DNA of 64,000 nucleotides from Limnephilus marmoratus. Its lineage: Eukaryota > Arthropoda > Insecta > Trichoptera > Limnephilidae. Below, one piece after another: positions 46,065-56,108 of this stretch. The notes under the pieces were generated by a model. That model was given only the letters and a program-made list of their open reading frames with translations. It had not been told where the DNA came from and made no database searches. The stretch lies in contig OU862918.1 of the NCBI GenBank assembly GCA_917880885.1, positions 1,674,001-1,738,000 on the forward strand. Reading direction: 5' to 3'. How positions within the stretch are numbered: the first letter of the stretch is position 1; every line of letters begins with the position of its first letter. Both the position numbers and the translations under genes were made by a program.

Positions 46065-47070
46065 ATGGACTACGACGTTTCCAAAGTAACTGATTTGGCA
46101 AAACCAAACATCGTCGCCATTTAGAAAATAGTAAATCAGGTGAATTCTATTATTTAACCATCTGAGATGCATCACAGAAAACTAATTCGAACAAAGTAAA
46201 CCTTTGAATGTTTTTCACTTTGTAGTCAACGAATCAGGTGGAACTTTTAGATTATATGCGGGTTGGATAGAGCCACTCAAATTAATTGATAATCTGCGTA
46301 GAATTTTTCTTAAAAACCCAGGAGACTGAGTAATTTGCTAATGAGCTTAAAACACCTTTCAAAGGGGTGCTTTTAAAAGCAACCAAATTGGAAGGAATAT
46401 CATGAGATCATGACTTTACTAATTTTATTAATTTTAAAAGGAACTCGTAAAAAACTTGTTATGGTTTGCCCGGTGGCGTATTGACTGCCTGGGGAGTACG
46501 GGCAGGCAGTTAAGAGCTGAGTTTTAGCGCACTATAACCATAAAAACCGGAAAATTATCTTGAGCGTCCTCCGTTAGCAATATTTTATTGGCGCAATAAT
46601 AAGACTCTTTTAAACTATGCCGTTACAACCTCTCGATGCCCAGTTTTCATCATCTTCATAGTAATTGGTAAACATTCAATCTAACACATGCACTATCGTG
46701 TATTGTATACTCCGTAAATCTTTTTAAGTACTGAATATTTAATATCTAACTAATAGTCTAATAATGGCAATACTATCGTGCATTTTCATTGGCCAACAGT
46801 TATTAAGGGAAGGAGAACTGTGGTCTATCTGGCTCTAAGCCAGAGAGACGACGAGTCATGGCCGAAGTGACGTTTGTGTCCGCTACCGTGCTCCTGTGTA
46901 TTTGGAATGAACAATTTTTTAACTGAGCAACATAAGAGCCTTGTCTCTTTATGGTGAGGAAAGGCTATTTTTATATTCCTTCAACACTGTATAACATTTA
47001 AAAAAATTGTGTACTTATTGTAAAAACATATAAATATTAAATAAATAAAAAAACTGACATTTAAAATACC
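46065..47070. other. Unclassified stretch
   Basis: No gene recognised. A hairpin gactgcctg...caggcagt lies near 46,478-46,510. Confidence 0.4.
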
Positions 47071-47175
47071 ATTGAAGAAAATAATCTAAACGGGAATATG
47101 AAAAAGAAGAAGACACAGACAAACAGAAAAAGTCAATGATCGCAACTAGCACTCGAACCCAGACCTCTCGTCTAA
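47071..47175 (-). repeat. tRNA-derived SINE, copy A
   Basis: Reverse complement reads ttagacgagaggtctgggttcgagtgctag and a tail ctttttctgtttgtctgtgtctt, matching copy C at 48,073-48,190. The box B is intact; the box A part is replaced by other sequence. Confidence 0.75.
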
Positions 47176-47719
47176 ATGCGGCGGTTCGCGCCGCGACCTC
47201 GACCGAAGACCGAGGCCAGATACGGAGGCAGGCGACCGCGACAAGTGTCTCGGTCTCTTCGACACTACTGTGGGTGAAGACCAAAGACCGCGACCGCCTT
47301 CGCCTTCAGAGTTCAGTATAGCGCAGTCTGTCGATGAAGTCAGTTGTGTTGTACTGATAATTTACACTAATGGAAACCCAAGTAGAGTTACTAATGGAGG
47401 AAGAAGAAGACAATAATATGTTCAGGACTTATTTTAGGCTGAATAAAACACAGTTACAAAAAGACAATGTTTACAAAAGGAAGAATATCATTGAAAATAA
47501 ATTTAATTTAATTTAATTTTAAAAATAGTAATTTTTTAAATTTGTTTATTTAATTTTTTTTTTTTCGGAATCTAATTGTGCATTATATATGCTGTCTGAT
47601 CAGTTCAATCAGCTTCTCACAGTATTAGTAAGAAAAAGCGGTCATTTTTTACAACAAACACACATACTTACCAAGCGCGACGCGAGACACTACTTGTCCG
47701 GGGCGGCGACCGACTTGCT

Positions 47720-47756
47720 GTCTCCCGTCTCCCGTCTCCCGTCTCCCGTCTCCCGT
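47720..47756. repeat. gtctccc heptanucleotide repeat
   Basis: Five consecutive gtctccc units within the SINE cluster. Confidence 0.85.
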
Positions 47757-47826
47757 CTCTGTCTCCTGCCTCGGTCGCGCGCACGAACTGGCCCCCATAC
47801 AAAGCTGTACAAACAAGTACCCGTTG

Positions 47827-47946
47827 GGGTCGCCTGCCTCCGTCTCTGGTCTCGGTCTTTGGTCGCGGTCGCGGCGCGAACCGCTGCTTTAACCGGGACG
47901 CGCACGTTAACCAATTTCGCTATTGCCACCTTCTGTCAAACCGTCA
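47827..47946 (-). repeat. tRNA-derived SINE, copy B
   Basis: Reverse complement: gacggtttgacagaaggtgg, caatagcgaaattggttaac (box A region), then ggttcgcgccgcgacc (box B region) and a body that recurs, inverted, at 47,181-47,240. Head-to-head with copy C, sharing the same 5' end. Confidence 0.7.
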
Positions 47947-48026
47947 TACTTGTCAATCTTATATTGCAAATTTTACAATCAACAATATTTTCTTCAACTT
48001 ATTCTTTTTTCCATATTACGGAATTT

Positions 48027-48190
48027 GACGGTTTGACAGAAGCTGCAATAGCGAAATTGGTTAACGCGCACGTCCCGGTTAGACGAGAGGTCTGGGTTCG
48101 GGTGCCAGTTGGGACCATTGTCTTTTTCTGTTAAGTTTGTCTGTGTCTTGTTCTTTTTCATATTTTCGTTTAGATTATTATTGTTCAATG
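48027..48190 (+). repeat. tRNA-derived SINE, copy C
   Basis: Starts gacggtttgacagaagctgc; box A region tagcgaaattggttaacgcg, box B gggttcgggtgcc, body ctttttctgttaagtttgtc, and a 3' tail of attattattgttcaat units. The most complete of the three copies and the best guide to the family consensus. Confidence 0.75.
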
Positions 48191-48360
48191 ATGTAATAGA
48201 TTATTATTGTTCAATAGGAATAACTTTCAAAAGTTATAAGAAAAGAGTTTTTCTTATAAAAAATTGATATTAACAAGTTTTTTTTATTCGTTTTAAAATT
48301 GCTATATTATTAAGAATTTATTTAACTGATTTTCAACGTCCCTTGTCTTTTTTTAAGTTA

Positions 48361-48430
48361 GCGCCACACTGGAGGCCCTGACGAAAAAAATCGCTCATTA
48401 AGTAAGCTTTGGGGATGCCGAAAAGAGCGG
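48361..48430 (-). repeat. Dispersed GC-hairpin repeat, copy 3 (partial)
   Basis: Reverse complement gives ccagaact, cggcatccccaaag and cagggcctccagtgtggcgc in the order seen at 39,195-39,330. The rest of the copy is diverged or absent. Confidence 0.6.
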
Positions 48431-49084
48431 AAGTTCTGGAATTAAAAAGAAAGGTAATCTGGGAGTCAAAGCGTCTAGGAGTGAAGTGTCTAGGTTAGGT
48501 CTCTCTTAACCAGTCTTTCCCGAACCTGCCCACCATCTAGTTAGTGGACAAAGGCTTTCGCCGCCAAGACATTTAAACCTCACCCTATTAACTCGGGCAT
48601 TTCTTCTAAGCCTCCAAAACTAGCCAACCACTTGAGGTGATCTGTGGCAGGGGTGTTAGTTATCCATTGAATGCTTCCCGGGTTGGTGATACCCATACCG
48701 CCCACCAAATTGTGCTTCCCAAATATCTTGGAACCATGATGACCCTGAATACCTCACAAGAGTCCTAACTGCTCCTGTCCGTAGCCAGTGAGGCTTTGGC
48801 TTCCCCAATTGGAGTATGTTGTGAGACTGATGATAGTGGGGTTGGGAAGGAGATGGAGAAAAAGAAGGTGGGAAAGTACCTGGATATTCAGATCTGGTCA
48901 GCAAAGCCAACTAAGCCAATTCAAGCAATGTTTTGATTCTGAATAGTGGTCTTACATCAGGGCGATACTGAGAGTATCTTTCACTTTCCACTATCCACTC
49001 TCCAACGTTCCCCAAATACGCCGTATATTATTTGAAATGAATTAATTGTGAAAAAAACACAAAATAATTCATTAAAATTTACTT
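48431..49084. other. Unclassified stretch
   Basis: Possibly a continuation of the hairpin repeat family in reverse; no ORF with recognisable homology. Confidence 0.35.
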
Positions 49085-49150
49085 GCGCACGCCGGGATTC
49101 AATCCCGCGATCTTGGAATTACTTCTCGACCAAGTAGGCCTTCAAATGTA
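49085..49150 (-). repeat. tRNA-like SINE head
   Basis: Reverse complement contains tacttggtcgagaagtaattcc and a box B-like cgggattgaatcccgg. Followed in sense by AT-rich DNA. No full cloverleaf seen. Confidence 0.4.
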
Positions 49151-49757
49151 GCGTAAGTTAACAGAGTTTTTTACCTGATGGGAGTACTTATTTGTTTATT
49201 TATTAATATTGTTATCATATGGATAAGCCATCAAAAGGATGGTGAAATGCCCCCTATATCACATTAATCGTTAAATTACTGCACTCTTTATTTCACCAGT
49301 ATTTTTTGTAAGAAAAAATAATAGTCTCACAAGCTTATGACCGAAAACCGTCTTTATATATCTCAGCTCGTCTACAAGCGATAAATGATTTTGAAGTATT
49401 TTCTCCATATTTCTGTACGGTGTTGAAAGCAGATAGACGCCCTCAAAATGTGGTGCTGAAGAAAAATTCTCTGGATTCCATGGTCAGCCAGACGCATGAA
49501 TGGGATTCTTTCTGGAAGAGCTTGGCAATAAATAGACTTTCAACTATCTGCTTACAACGTATTTTAGGATAATTTGGACACAAAGTCTCCAACTTGGAGA
49601 AACTCATAGTCACTGGTGAAGTGGAAGACTGAGGAAGATCACCAATGCGCTGGAGTGACTAAGTATCTCTGGCGTCTCGTATATCGGTGTCCGCAGCTCT
49701 CCACACAGTGAATGAGAAACCGACGTAAAGAAAAGTTTTTATCCGTTTTATATTATA

Positions 49758-50032
49758 ACTAGCAGACCCGGTCACACGTTGCTGTGGATAACGAAATCTT
49801 TATAAACCCCAAATCCACACCACGCTGCCCGCTGCCCGCTGCCGCCGGGCAGATATATTATGTATTTCAACCAATTCACACAAAACCTTGAGAAATTATA
49901 TACTTAAAAATCTTTCTCATGAATCATTCTTTTTATTGGTGAAAACCGCATAAAAATCCGTTGCGTAGTTTAAAAGATCTAAGCGCACATACAGCGGGAG
50001 CGACTTCATTTTATACTTAGTAAAGACAAAGA
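49758..50032 (+). repeat. RTE-like 3'-tail repeat, copy 2
   Basis: actagcagacccggtcacac, gttgctgtggataacg, aaccttgagaaattata, aaaaccgcataaaaatccgt, gcgtagtttaaaagatctaa and gcgggagcgacttcatttta; diverged relative of 45,708-46,064. Confidence 0.75.
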
Positions 50033-50989
50033 AAGATATCCACGCGCATGCTTCGCCTTTGTGAAAGTTTTTTTTTTATATTATCCTGTATTTTATATTA
50101 TTACGTGTGTACCTGTGTGTACCAAAAAAGGCTAGGAGGCATTTTTTTAGAACAAAACATTATGTTTATTGCTATCAAATTTAATTTGTAGAACCAATTT
50201 TAATTTTTAATTTTTCTTTCATGTATTTAATAATATTACTTTAAATTTGTAAAAACAGTTATAGATTGAAAACAATTAATTTATTTTGAGATTTGAAGAC
50301 AAATATTTGTATTCAGTGGTAAAATAACAATAAAAGTATACTCGCGGGAAAGGCGTCTCGGCGCGGCGCGTTAACTCCGACTGTCGGAGGACAAAACATT
50401 TCTAGGTACTCTTTTTTAATCTCGTTAAAAGGGATGAGTCATCTCGCTTTCAGTGTCAGATAATGAGCGTAACGAATATGTGCTAGTTCTTTTTTGGTTT
50501 AATTTAAATAGGCTACTTGCATCACTTTTTTTTTAAAATTTTTCCGATTAGGAAAATATTCTAAGACACTCCGTACTTTTTCTTTAATTGTATTTTTGAA
50601 ATCCTGATGATTTTTTGAAAATTTCAATTCGAAAAATCGGACCATTTTTTATAAACCGGAAAGACGGGAAATAAATTTATGGGTGCGAAAAAACAATAAT
50701 TATATAGCCAATCATTAAATAAAAACTGTCTGTATAACATCTGTCAAAACGACCAACCAAAATATTTCAATTCGAATCCTGACGCTGGGTTAAGTTGTTT
50801 AAAAATGGATTCGTGTAACTACCGTACGAAAGTACCTGTCGAAGTTCGCAGGCTATAAGTTCGCAGGAATGCCTAGAAGCTTTTTTGTTTTGAAGAGTTT
50901 TAGTTTTAAATGTACATGTTTTAGTATTTCTTGGACATTAACTACGTAACTAGAAATTGTTACATAGTTAATGCCCTAGAAATACAAAA
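50033..50989. other. Unclassified AT-rich stretch
   Basis: No gene or structured repeat recognised. Confidence 0.4.
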
Positions 50990-51770
50990 AAATGCCTAGA
51001 AGCAATAACGCGTTGGATGTCTTCAAACAAGCTGAAGCTGAACTCATCTAAGACTGAGTTTCTCTGGGCGGCCACAAACAAACGCCAACATTGCACAGAC
51101 AATAATTCACCCATTTCCATTTCCGGCAACGATATCATTCCAAAGACAACGGTCAAACTTCATGGCGTTAATTTAGATTCAGACTTTTTGCTTAAAAGTC
51201 AAATAAATACGACAGTAAGCACCGGTTTTTTTTTTCACATAAGATAACTCAAGTCAGTTTAAAGAAGCCTTCCTACAGAGGCGACAAAATTATTAATCAA
51301 CTCTTACGGAGTCTCACGGCTCGATTGCTGTAACGGCATCTACGCTATTCTTCTAAAATATCAAACTTCAATCCGTATTTAATGCAGCAGCAAGGCTCAT
51401 AACCAGGGTCACTAAATATCCGCACATTTCAGAACAACTTCGTTACCTTCACTGGCCCAAGTGCCCTGAAAGAGTCCAGTGCAAATTGAGTTTAAATCAA
51501 TCAATGAAATGGAAATTACATCTCTGAATTATGCGCCTCGGAAAATACTGATCCGAGGCAATTAACCCTTAGATCAGCAACTTCATCGACTATAAGCAGA
51601 CTAATAGAACTGAAATGAAAGCCAAATACTAAGTTTGGAGATCGTGTTTTCGGAGTATCTGGGCCTAAGGCTTGGAATAGAATTCCTTCGGAATTAAGAT
51701 GCATAACAAACTCAACAGAATTTAGGTCCAAACTAAAAATCTACCTTTTTGAGCTCCCATACCCTTAATT
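50990..51770 (+). pseudogene. CR1/L2-like LINE RT C-terminal remnant
   Basis: Conceptual translation gives MSSNKLKLNSSKTEFLW, KLHGVNLDSDF, then (other frames) FNAAARLITRVTKY and LHWPKCPERVQCKLSL, the conserved block order of the RT thumb and C terminus of CR1/L2-type LINEs. Stops and frameshifts throughout; the catalytic palm is absent. Confidence 0.7.
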
Positions 51771-52029
51771 TAAATATACCTCTCTGAGATTATCATACTT
51801 ATATTGCCTATGATATATCTTAATAACACTTTTCATACTGAATTAAAATTATTCGAATCTTTACACATCAATCCGTCTCTTGACGAATCACATTTAGGAA
51901 GTTCAAATCCTTGTACTACTGTACCGCCCACCATTAAACGTTGCTTTTACTTTCTACAATACACTCATTAAAGAATTCATTATATATTACACAAAATACT
52001 GACCGAAAAACTCATGCTCTGGGAATCAG

Positions 52030-52668
52030 AGCAAATAGTAAGCTGGCTACATATCAGGTAGAACTTTATTTATAAAAATAAAATCTTTTATATCCAAACC
52101 ATTTTTCGCTACTAGTGGCGTACCGCAAGGTAGTCATCTTGGCCCAATTTTATTTCTTGTTTTTATAAACGACATAGTCGCTTTAAAGGCGTCATCATCA
52201 ATGCCTTTAAAGCTTTAAAGGCGTCAAAGTATTGCTTTTCGCTGATGACATTAAATTATGTAAAGAAATAACTATCCTTAATCACGGTGAAATTCTTCAA
52301 TCCAATATAGACATGCTAAAAAATTGGTTCTCACAAAACAATCTATATTTAAATGTAGAAAAATGAAAAACTTTGACCTATTCCAGAAAAAAACATCACT
52401 GTTTTTCGACTACTCAATAAATAAAATAAATAGAAAGAGTATCGGAAATGAGGGATCTTGGCATAATAATGGACGAGCAACTAGACTTCACGATTCACAT
52501 TCAATAAACTGCAAATAAGGGTATGAAAACATTAGGATTTATATTAAGAACAATTAAAAACTTCGAATTGTTATAAATCATTAAACTACCCTATACATCC
52601 CTTGTTATAGCCTAATAGAATATAACTATAGTCTGGTCGCCCTTCTATAAAATTCATATTCATACTAT
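52030..52668 (+). pseudogene. Jockey-like LINE RT fragment
   Basis: Frames give SYISGRTLFIKIK, TSGVPQGSHLGPILFL and VFINDI, then decayed palm and thumb sequence up to IVWSPFYKIHIHT. Strongly similar in block order to the LINE at 59,994-62,510. It contains a palindrome gcctttaaagctttaaaggc (52,203-52,222) and is interrupted at 52,669 by the gypsy LTR. Confidence 0.75.
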
Positions 52669-53107
52669 GTTACGGAGCGCATTTCCGGTTTGACAATATT
52701 AAAGAGTTACTTTATGACTCGCGCGCCGCAGTGTTTCCGGCCGCTCAGAACAGCAAGCGGCGATACGCGTTCGAGCCACACAGTCAGCGCCCAGCCTCAG
52801 AGCACCGAGCACGTGCCGCTGTGTGCCGCTCGCTCCATACGACCGACGGTAGAATCTCGTGGAACAATGGCGCCAGACACGTGTTGTAACCATGTATTCG
52901 AGGACTGGAACATCAGAGTTCGTTGCCGAGTCGAACACGCCTCTCACACCACCCTGTAAGTGACTGCATTGCCGTATTCCCTCTTTAATAATGTGTCTAT
53001 TTGCTGTGTTAGTGATTGCCTCGCGAAACCCACCCGGGATGACGAAATTGAGAGATCATGTTAGTTTTAAAGTTCAGCTAGGTCATTGTCATTGTGTTCA
53101 TACTACA
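52669..53107 (+). repeat. Probable 5' LTR of the decayed gypsy element
   Basis: Begins TGTTACGGAG exactly where the LINE homology stops, and ends ...TACTACA just before a primer-site-like sequence. Without a second LTR both borders are inferred. Confidence 0.5.
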
Positions 53108-53126
53108 TTGTTGACCCCTGTGATTA
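53108..53126 (+). promoter_or_regulatory. Primer-binding-site-like sequence
   Basis: ttgttgacccctgtgatta resembles the TTGGTGACCCCGACGTGATT primer site I recall for Mag-type gypsy elements, allowing decay. Immediately follows the proposed LTR end. Confidence 0.4.
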
Positions 53127-54971
53127 CTGTAATGGTTTGTACCTGTTGATTCTACAATATATGACCTTTTCCTCTATTAACTGTTGTTATTCCGCTACGG
53201 TGGAGGTACCCAGGGCGACGCCCCGCACTGTATATTGAGAGATGGAGCTTACCTGATAGCCTACCGGCGGCCTCCGCTCTGAATAGAGAGATCTCATATG
53301 CTTTTTCTGATTTTGCTAGCCTCTGACATGTTGAGACGATATTGTTGGGGGTACACACCGCGCCTACCCCAGGCCCCACGTGTGTTGTAGCCCAAACGCA
53401 CCACAGGCCCCAACGTACCACTGGCTTCCAACTTTGGGGCAATTTTTTTTTTCCCAACAGCATTGTGATCTCATCCTTTCCCCCACGTTGAACGTACCAC
53501 TGACGCACCAACGTGGGTACAGGAAGTTTTTTTCGATTTTTTTTCCCCTCTCAATTGCTCTGCGGGATGTCTCCCGAGCCTTCCCCAAATTTTTTTTCTT
53601 TTTTCAAAAACGTTAAGAATGCTATGCCATACGTCACGATTTTAAAACTGTCATTGTGATTTGCTGAAAATTTGCAAAAAACCGCAGTAAGCCCGTGTCT
53701 TGAAACAAGTCCTTATTACAATTTTGGGGTGAAAGCCACCACAAATTGACACGGCGGCCATTGCATCAGCGATCCATACAAGAAAACGGCGGTGATTTCG
53801 CGCGCTTAGTAACAAAACATCGCTCGCTATGCGAAGCCCGGCATAACAACAAGATTCCCGCGCATTTCACGTGCGCGCGCACCTCGTAACACGATACCTA
53901 GGGACGAATAGCTGTTGCCAACCGGACACACATATCGAATGCAAACACTAATTTATAATAAAATATTTTGTTTATATTCAAACCAATTTGAAACTGTGCA
54001 CCTACATTTGGATTTCAGCATGACGTCGTACGGGCAGTTATAACCAAATACGTTGGAATCGGAACTCAGTGTTTTGTGAAGAAACATTTTGTCCCTTTTT
54101 CCATGCACAATATACCGAACGCCCCGGTCAGAGTGTTTTTCAAAAATTACACTGACTATAATTCTATTAAATGGACAAATTAATAACATTCCTTTCCACA
54201 TTGTTTATTCAGGTACAGTGTTTTTTCCTGTTCTTTTTTTTCAGCAAAACACCAGTGATAATAGTGCGAAATAAAAGTGACAATTTACAATTACTGCAGT
54301 TAATAATGGAAAAGTTCTTTCCAACCTAATAATACAGTTCGTGATTAATTTTCATAAATTAATAATATAACTTTTAGAGCATAATCTAATAAATTCTCAT
54401 ATTTAAATATTTCCTTTTGGAATTAATGAATTGTTTCTAGAAAAGTGCCTTCTTAGAGTTTCAATGCATTTCTACAGTGGAAAGGGTTCGTTAAAAAAAT
54501 AGAAATCCTTTTTTCTAAAGACCCGTCCTGGCCAAATTTTTGAAAAATCAGTTTAATACTTGTGAATTTCACCGAATTTCCAAAAGCGCTTTGTGATGAA
54601 TAAAAAAGTGTTCCCCCTAAGGTCAGTCCACGCCAATTTTTTTTCTGCCTTGACCATGAATTCTGGTGTCGTATACATCAAATTGAAGTTTGGATGACAG
54701 CGTTCGCCAGCGATACCAAAAATACAAAGGAGTGCCAATCAGTGAAGACCAAGTGGAAAGTGCCTCACAAAAAACCAATTTTACGTTTTACTAAAGGAAA
54801 CCCCTGGGCAAATTTTATTGAATGGACACAATACTTACAAATTTTCGCCTAGTTTTCGAAAAGTGTTTTGTGAAAAGTAAAAAAACCTTTCCCCCCAGGG
54901 CAATCCCTGGCCATTTTTTTTCCAGAACTCAGGACTTAGAAAATTTTCTTTTCTTTCCTTTGAACCCCACA
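53127..54971 (+). other. Long repetitive leader of the decayed gypsy element
   Basis: About 1.85 kb before gag. Imperfect repeats include ttttgtgaaNNa...ttcccc blocks near 54,074, 54,588 and 54,862, and an aacgtaccactg motif near 53,412 and 53,490. T runs occur near 53,450 and 53,590. Not coding. Confidence 0.5.
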
Positions 54972-56108
54972 ATGCAGGCCAATCAATCAGCCATGTCATC
55001 ACACTTGGGCTTTACTCCCAATGTGCACAGTTTATCCAAAGCTCACTTACAAGCTGCTCTTAAAGATAGAGGACTCCCTCTAGTGAACAAGCCTATATCT
55101 ACATTGAAGGCATATGCGCTTTTATTCAACAAAAGGTACATTAAAAGAATAAACCTCACACCTTCAAACGAAAGTAATTCACGAACCTCTACCCAAGTTT
55201 TGGAGAATCCTGTTTTTAACAAAGAACTCGAGACACATGTTGTAATAAAGCAAGATGTCACACGCACCTCGACACAAGAAAAAACTTACGACCTTTCCTC
55301 TTGGAAAATCAAATATAACGGTGTTTCTAATGTACTGGATTTCATTGACCGAATTGAAGAAACGGCCACAATCAAGAATATCCCATTAGATATTCTACAC
55401 AAAAACTTTATAGAACTCATCTCTCCAGAACTGATATCATGGCACCGCATTCAAAAATTTTAGTGCAAAGACTGGAGTATGCTCAGATCAGCTCTAATCT
55501 CTAGCTTTGGAAAAACGGAGGCCCAGCACCGAATTAAATTATCGTTACTAGCCATTAAACAATTAATAAACGAACCAGTGGCAACGTTCATAGAAAGGGC
55601 CGAGTCTATCAATATTAAGCTTTCACATCCAGTCTCGGAAGCTGAATTATTGCCAGTCATAACCGATGGCCTTCTAAATAAATACGAAAACATTATCACC
55701 TCACAAAGGATTCTGTCCTTGGCTCATCTAAACGAAGTCTGCCTCATCTTGGAATCCCACCAAGACAGAAAACACACCAAAGATATGTCAGACAATGTCG
55801 TCGTGCCAAGCCGTTCCTCTGGATTGAAACCAGAATTCGACAATAAGAAAGTTTGCTCCTTTTGCAAAAAAGTAGGCCACCTGGCCACTACTTGTTTCAA
55901 ACAAGCCAAGCTAATGGAATCAAAGGAACCCAAAACCTTTAAGAGGCACCGCTCTAGAGACCGTTCTCCCCCACGCGTCGATCTGCGTAAAACTTTCAAA
56001 AAATCAAGACACAACATGGAAAGGCTACAAGACCCAAGAAATATCAAACCTCAGGTGGACTTTTCCAAACCCCCACCGAATTTCTACGTGAGTAAGCCAA
56101 AAAACTAA
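54972..56108 (+). pseudogene. gag: Gag with SAP-like N terminus and CCHC knuckle, one stop
   Basis: ATG at 54,972; 378 codons to TAA at 56,106-56,108, broken only by an in-frame TAG at 55,461-55,463. Residues about 18-52 (LSKAHLQAALKDRGLP...LKAYALLFNKRY) resemble a SAP-type helix-extended-loop-helix. The middle is capsid-like (FIDRIEETATIKN; GKTEAQHRIKLSLLAIKQL). A CCHC knuckle CSFCKKVGHLATTC follows, then an Arg/Lys-rich tail. The slippery A AAA AAC lies right against the stop. Apart from the TAG the frame is well kept. Confidence 0.85.
56099..56105 (+). promoter_or_regulatory. Canonical -1 slippery heptamer AAAAAAC
   Basis: Gag codons CCA AAA AAC TAA place A AAA AAC in the correct X XXY YYZ phase, directly before the gag stop. 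The -1 frame is open from here through the protease into RT. Confidence 0.75.
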
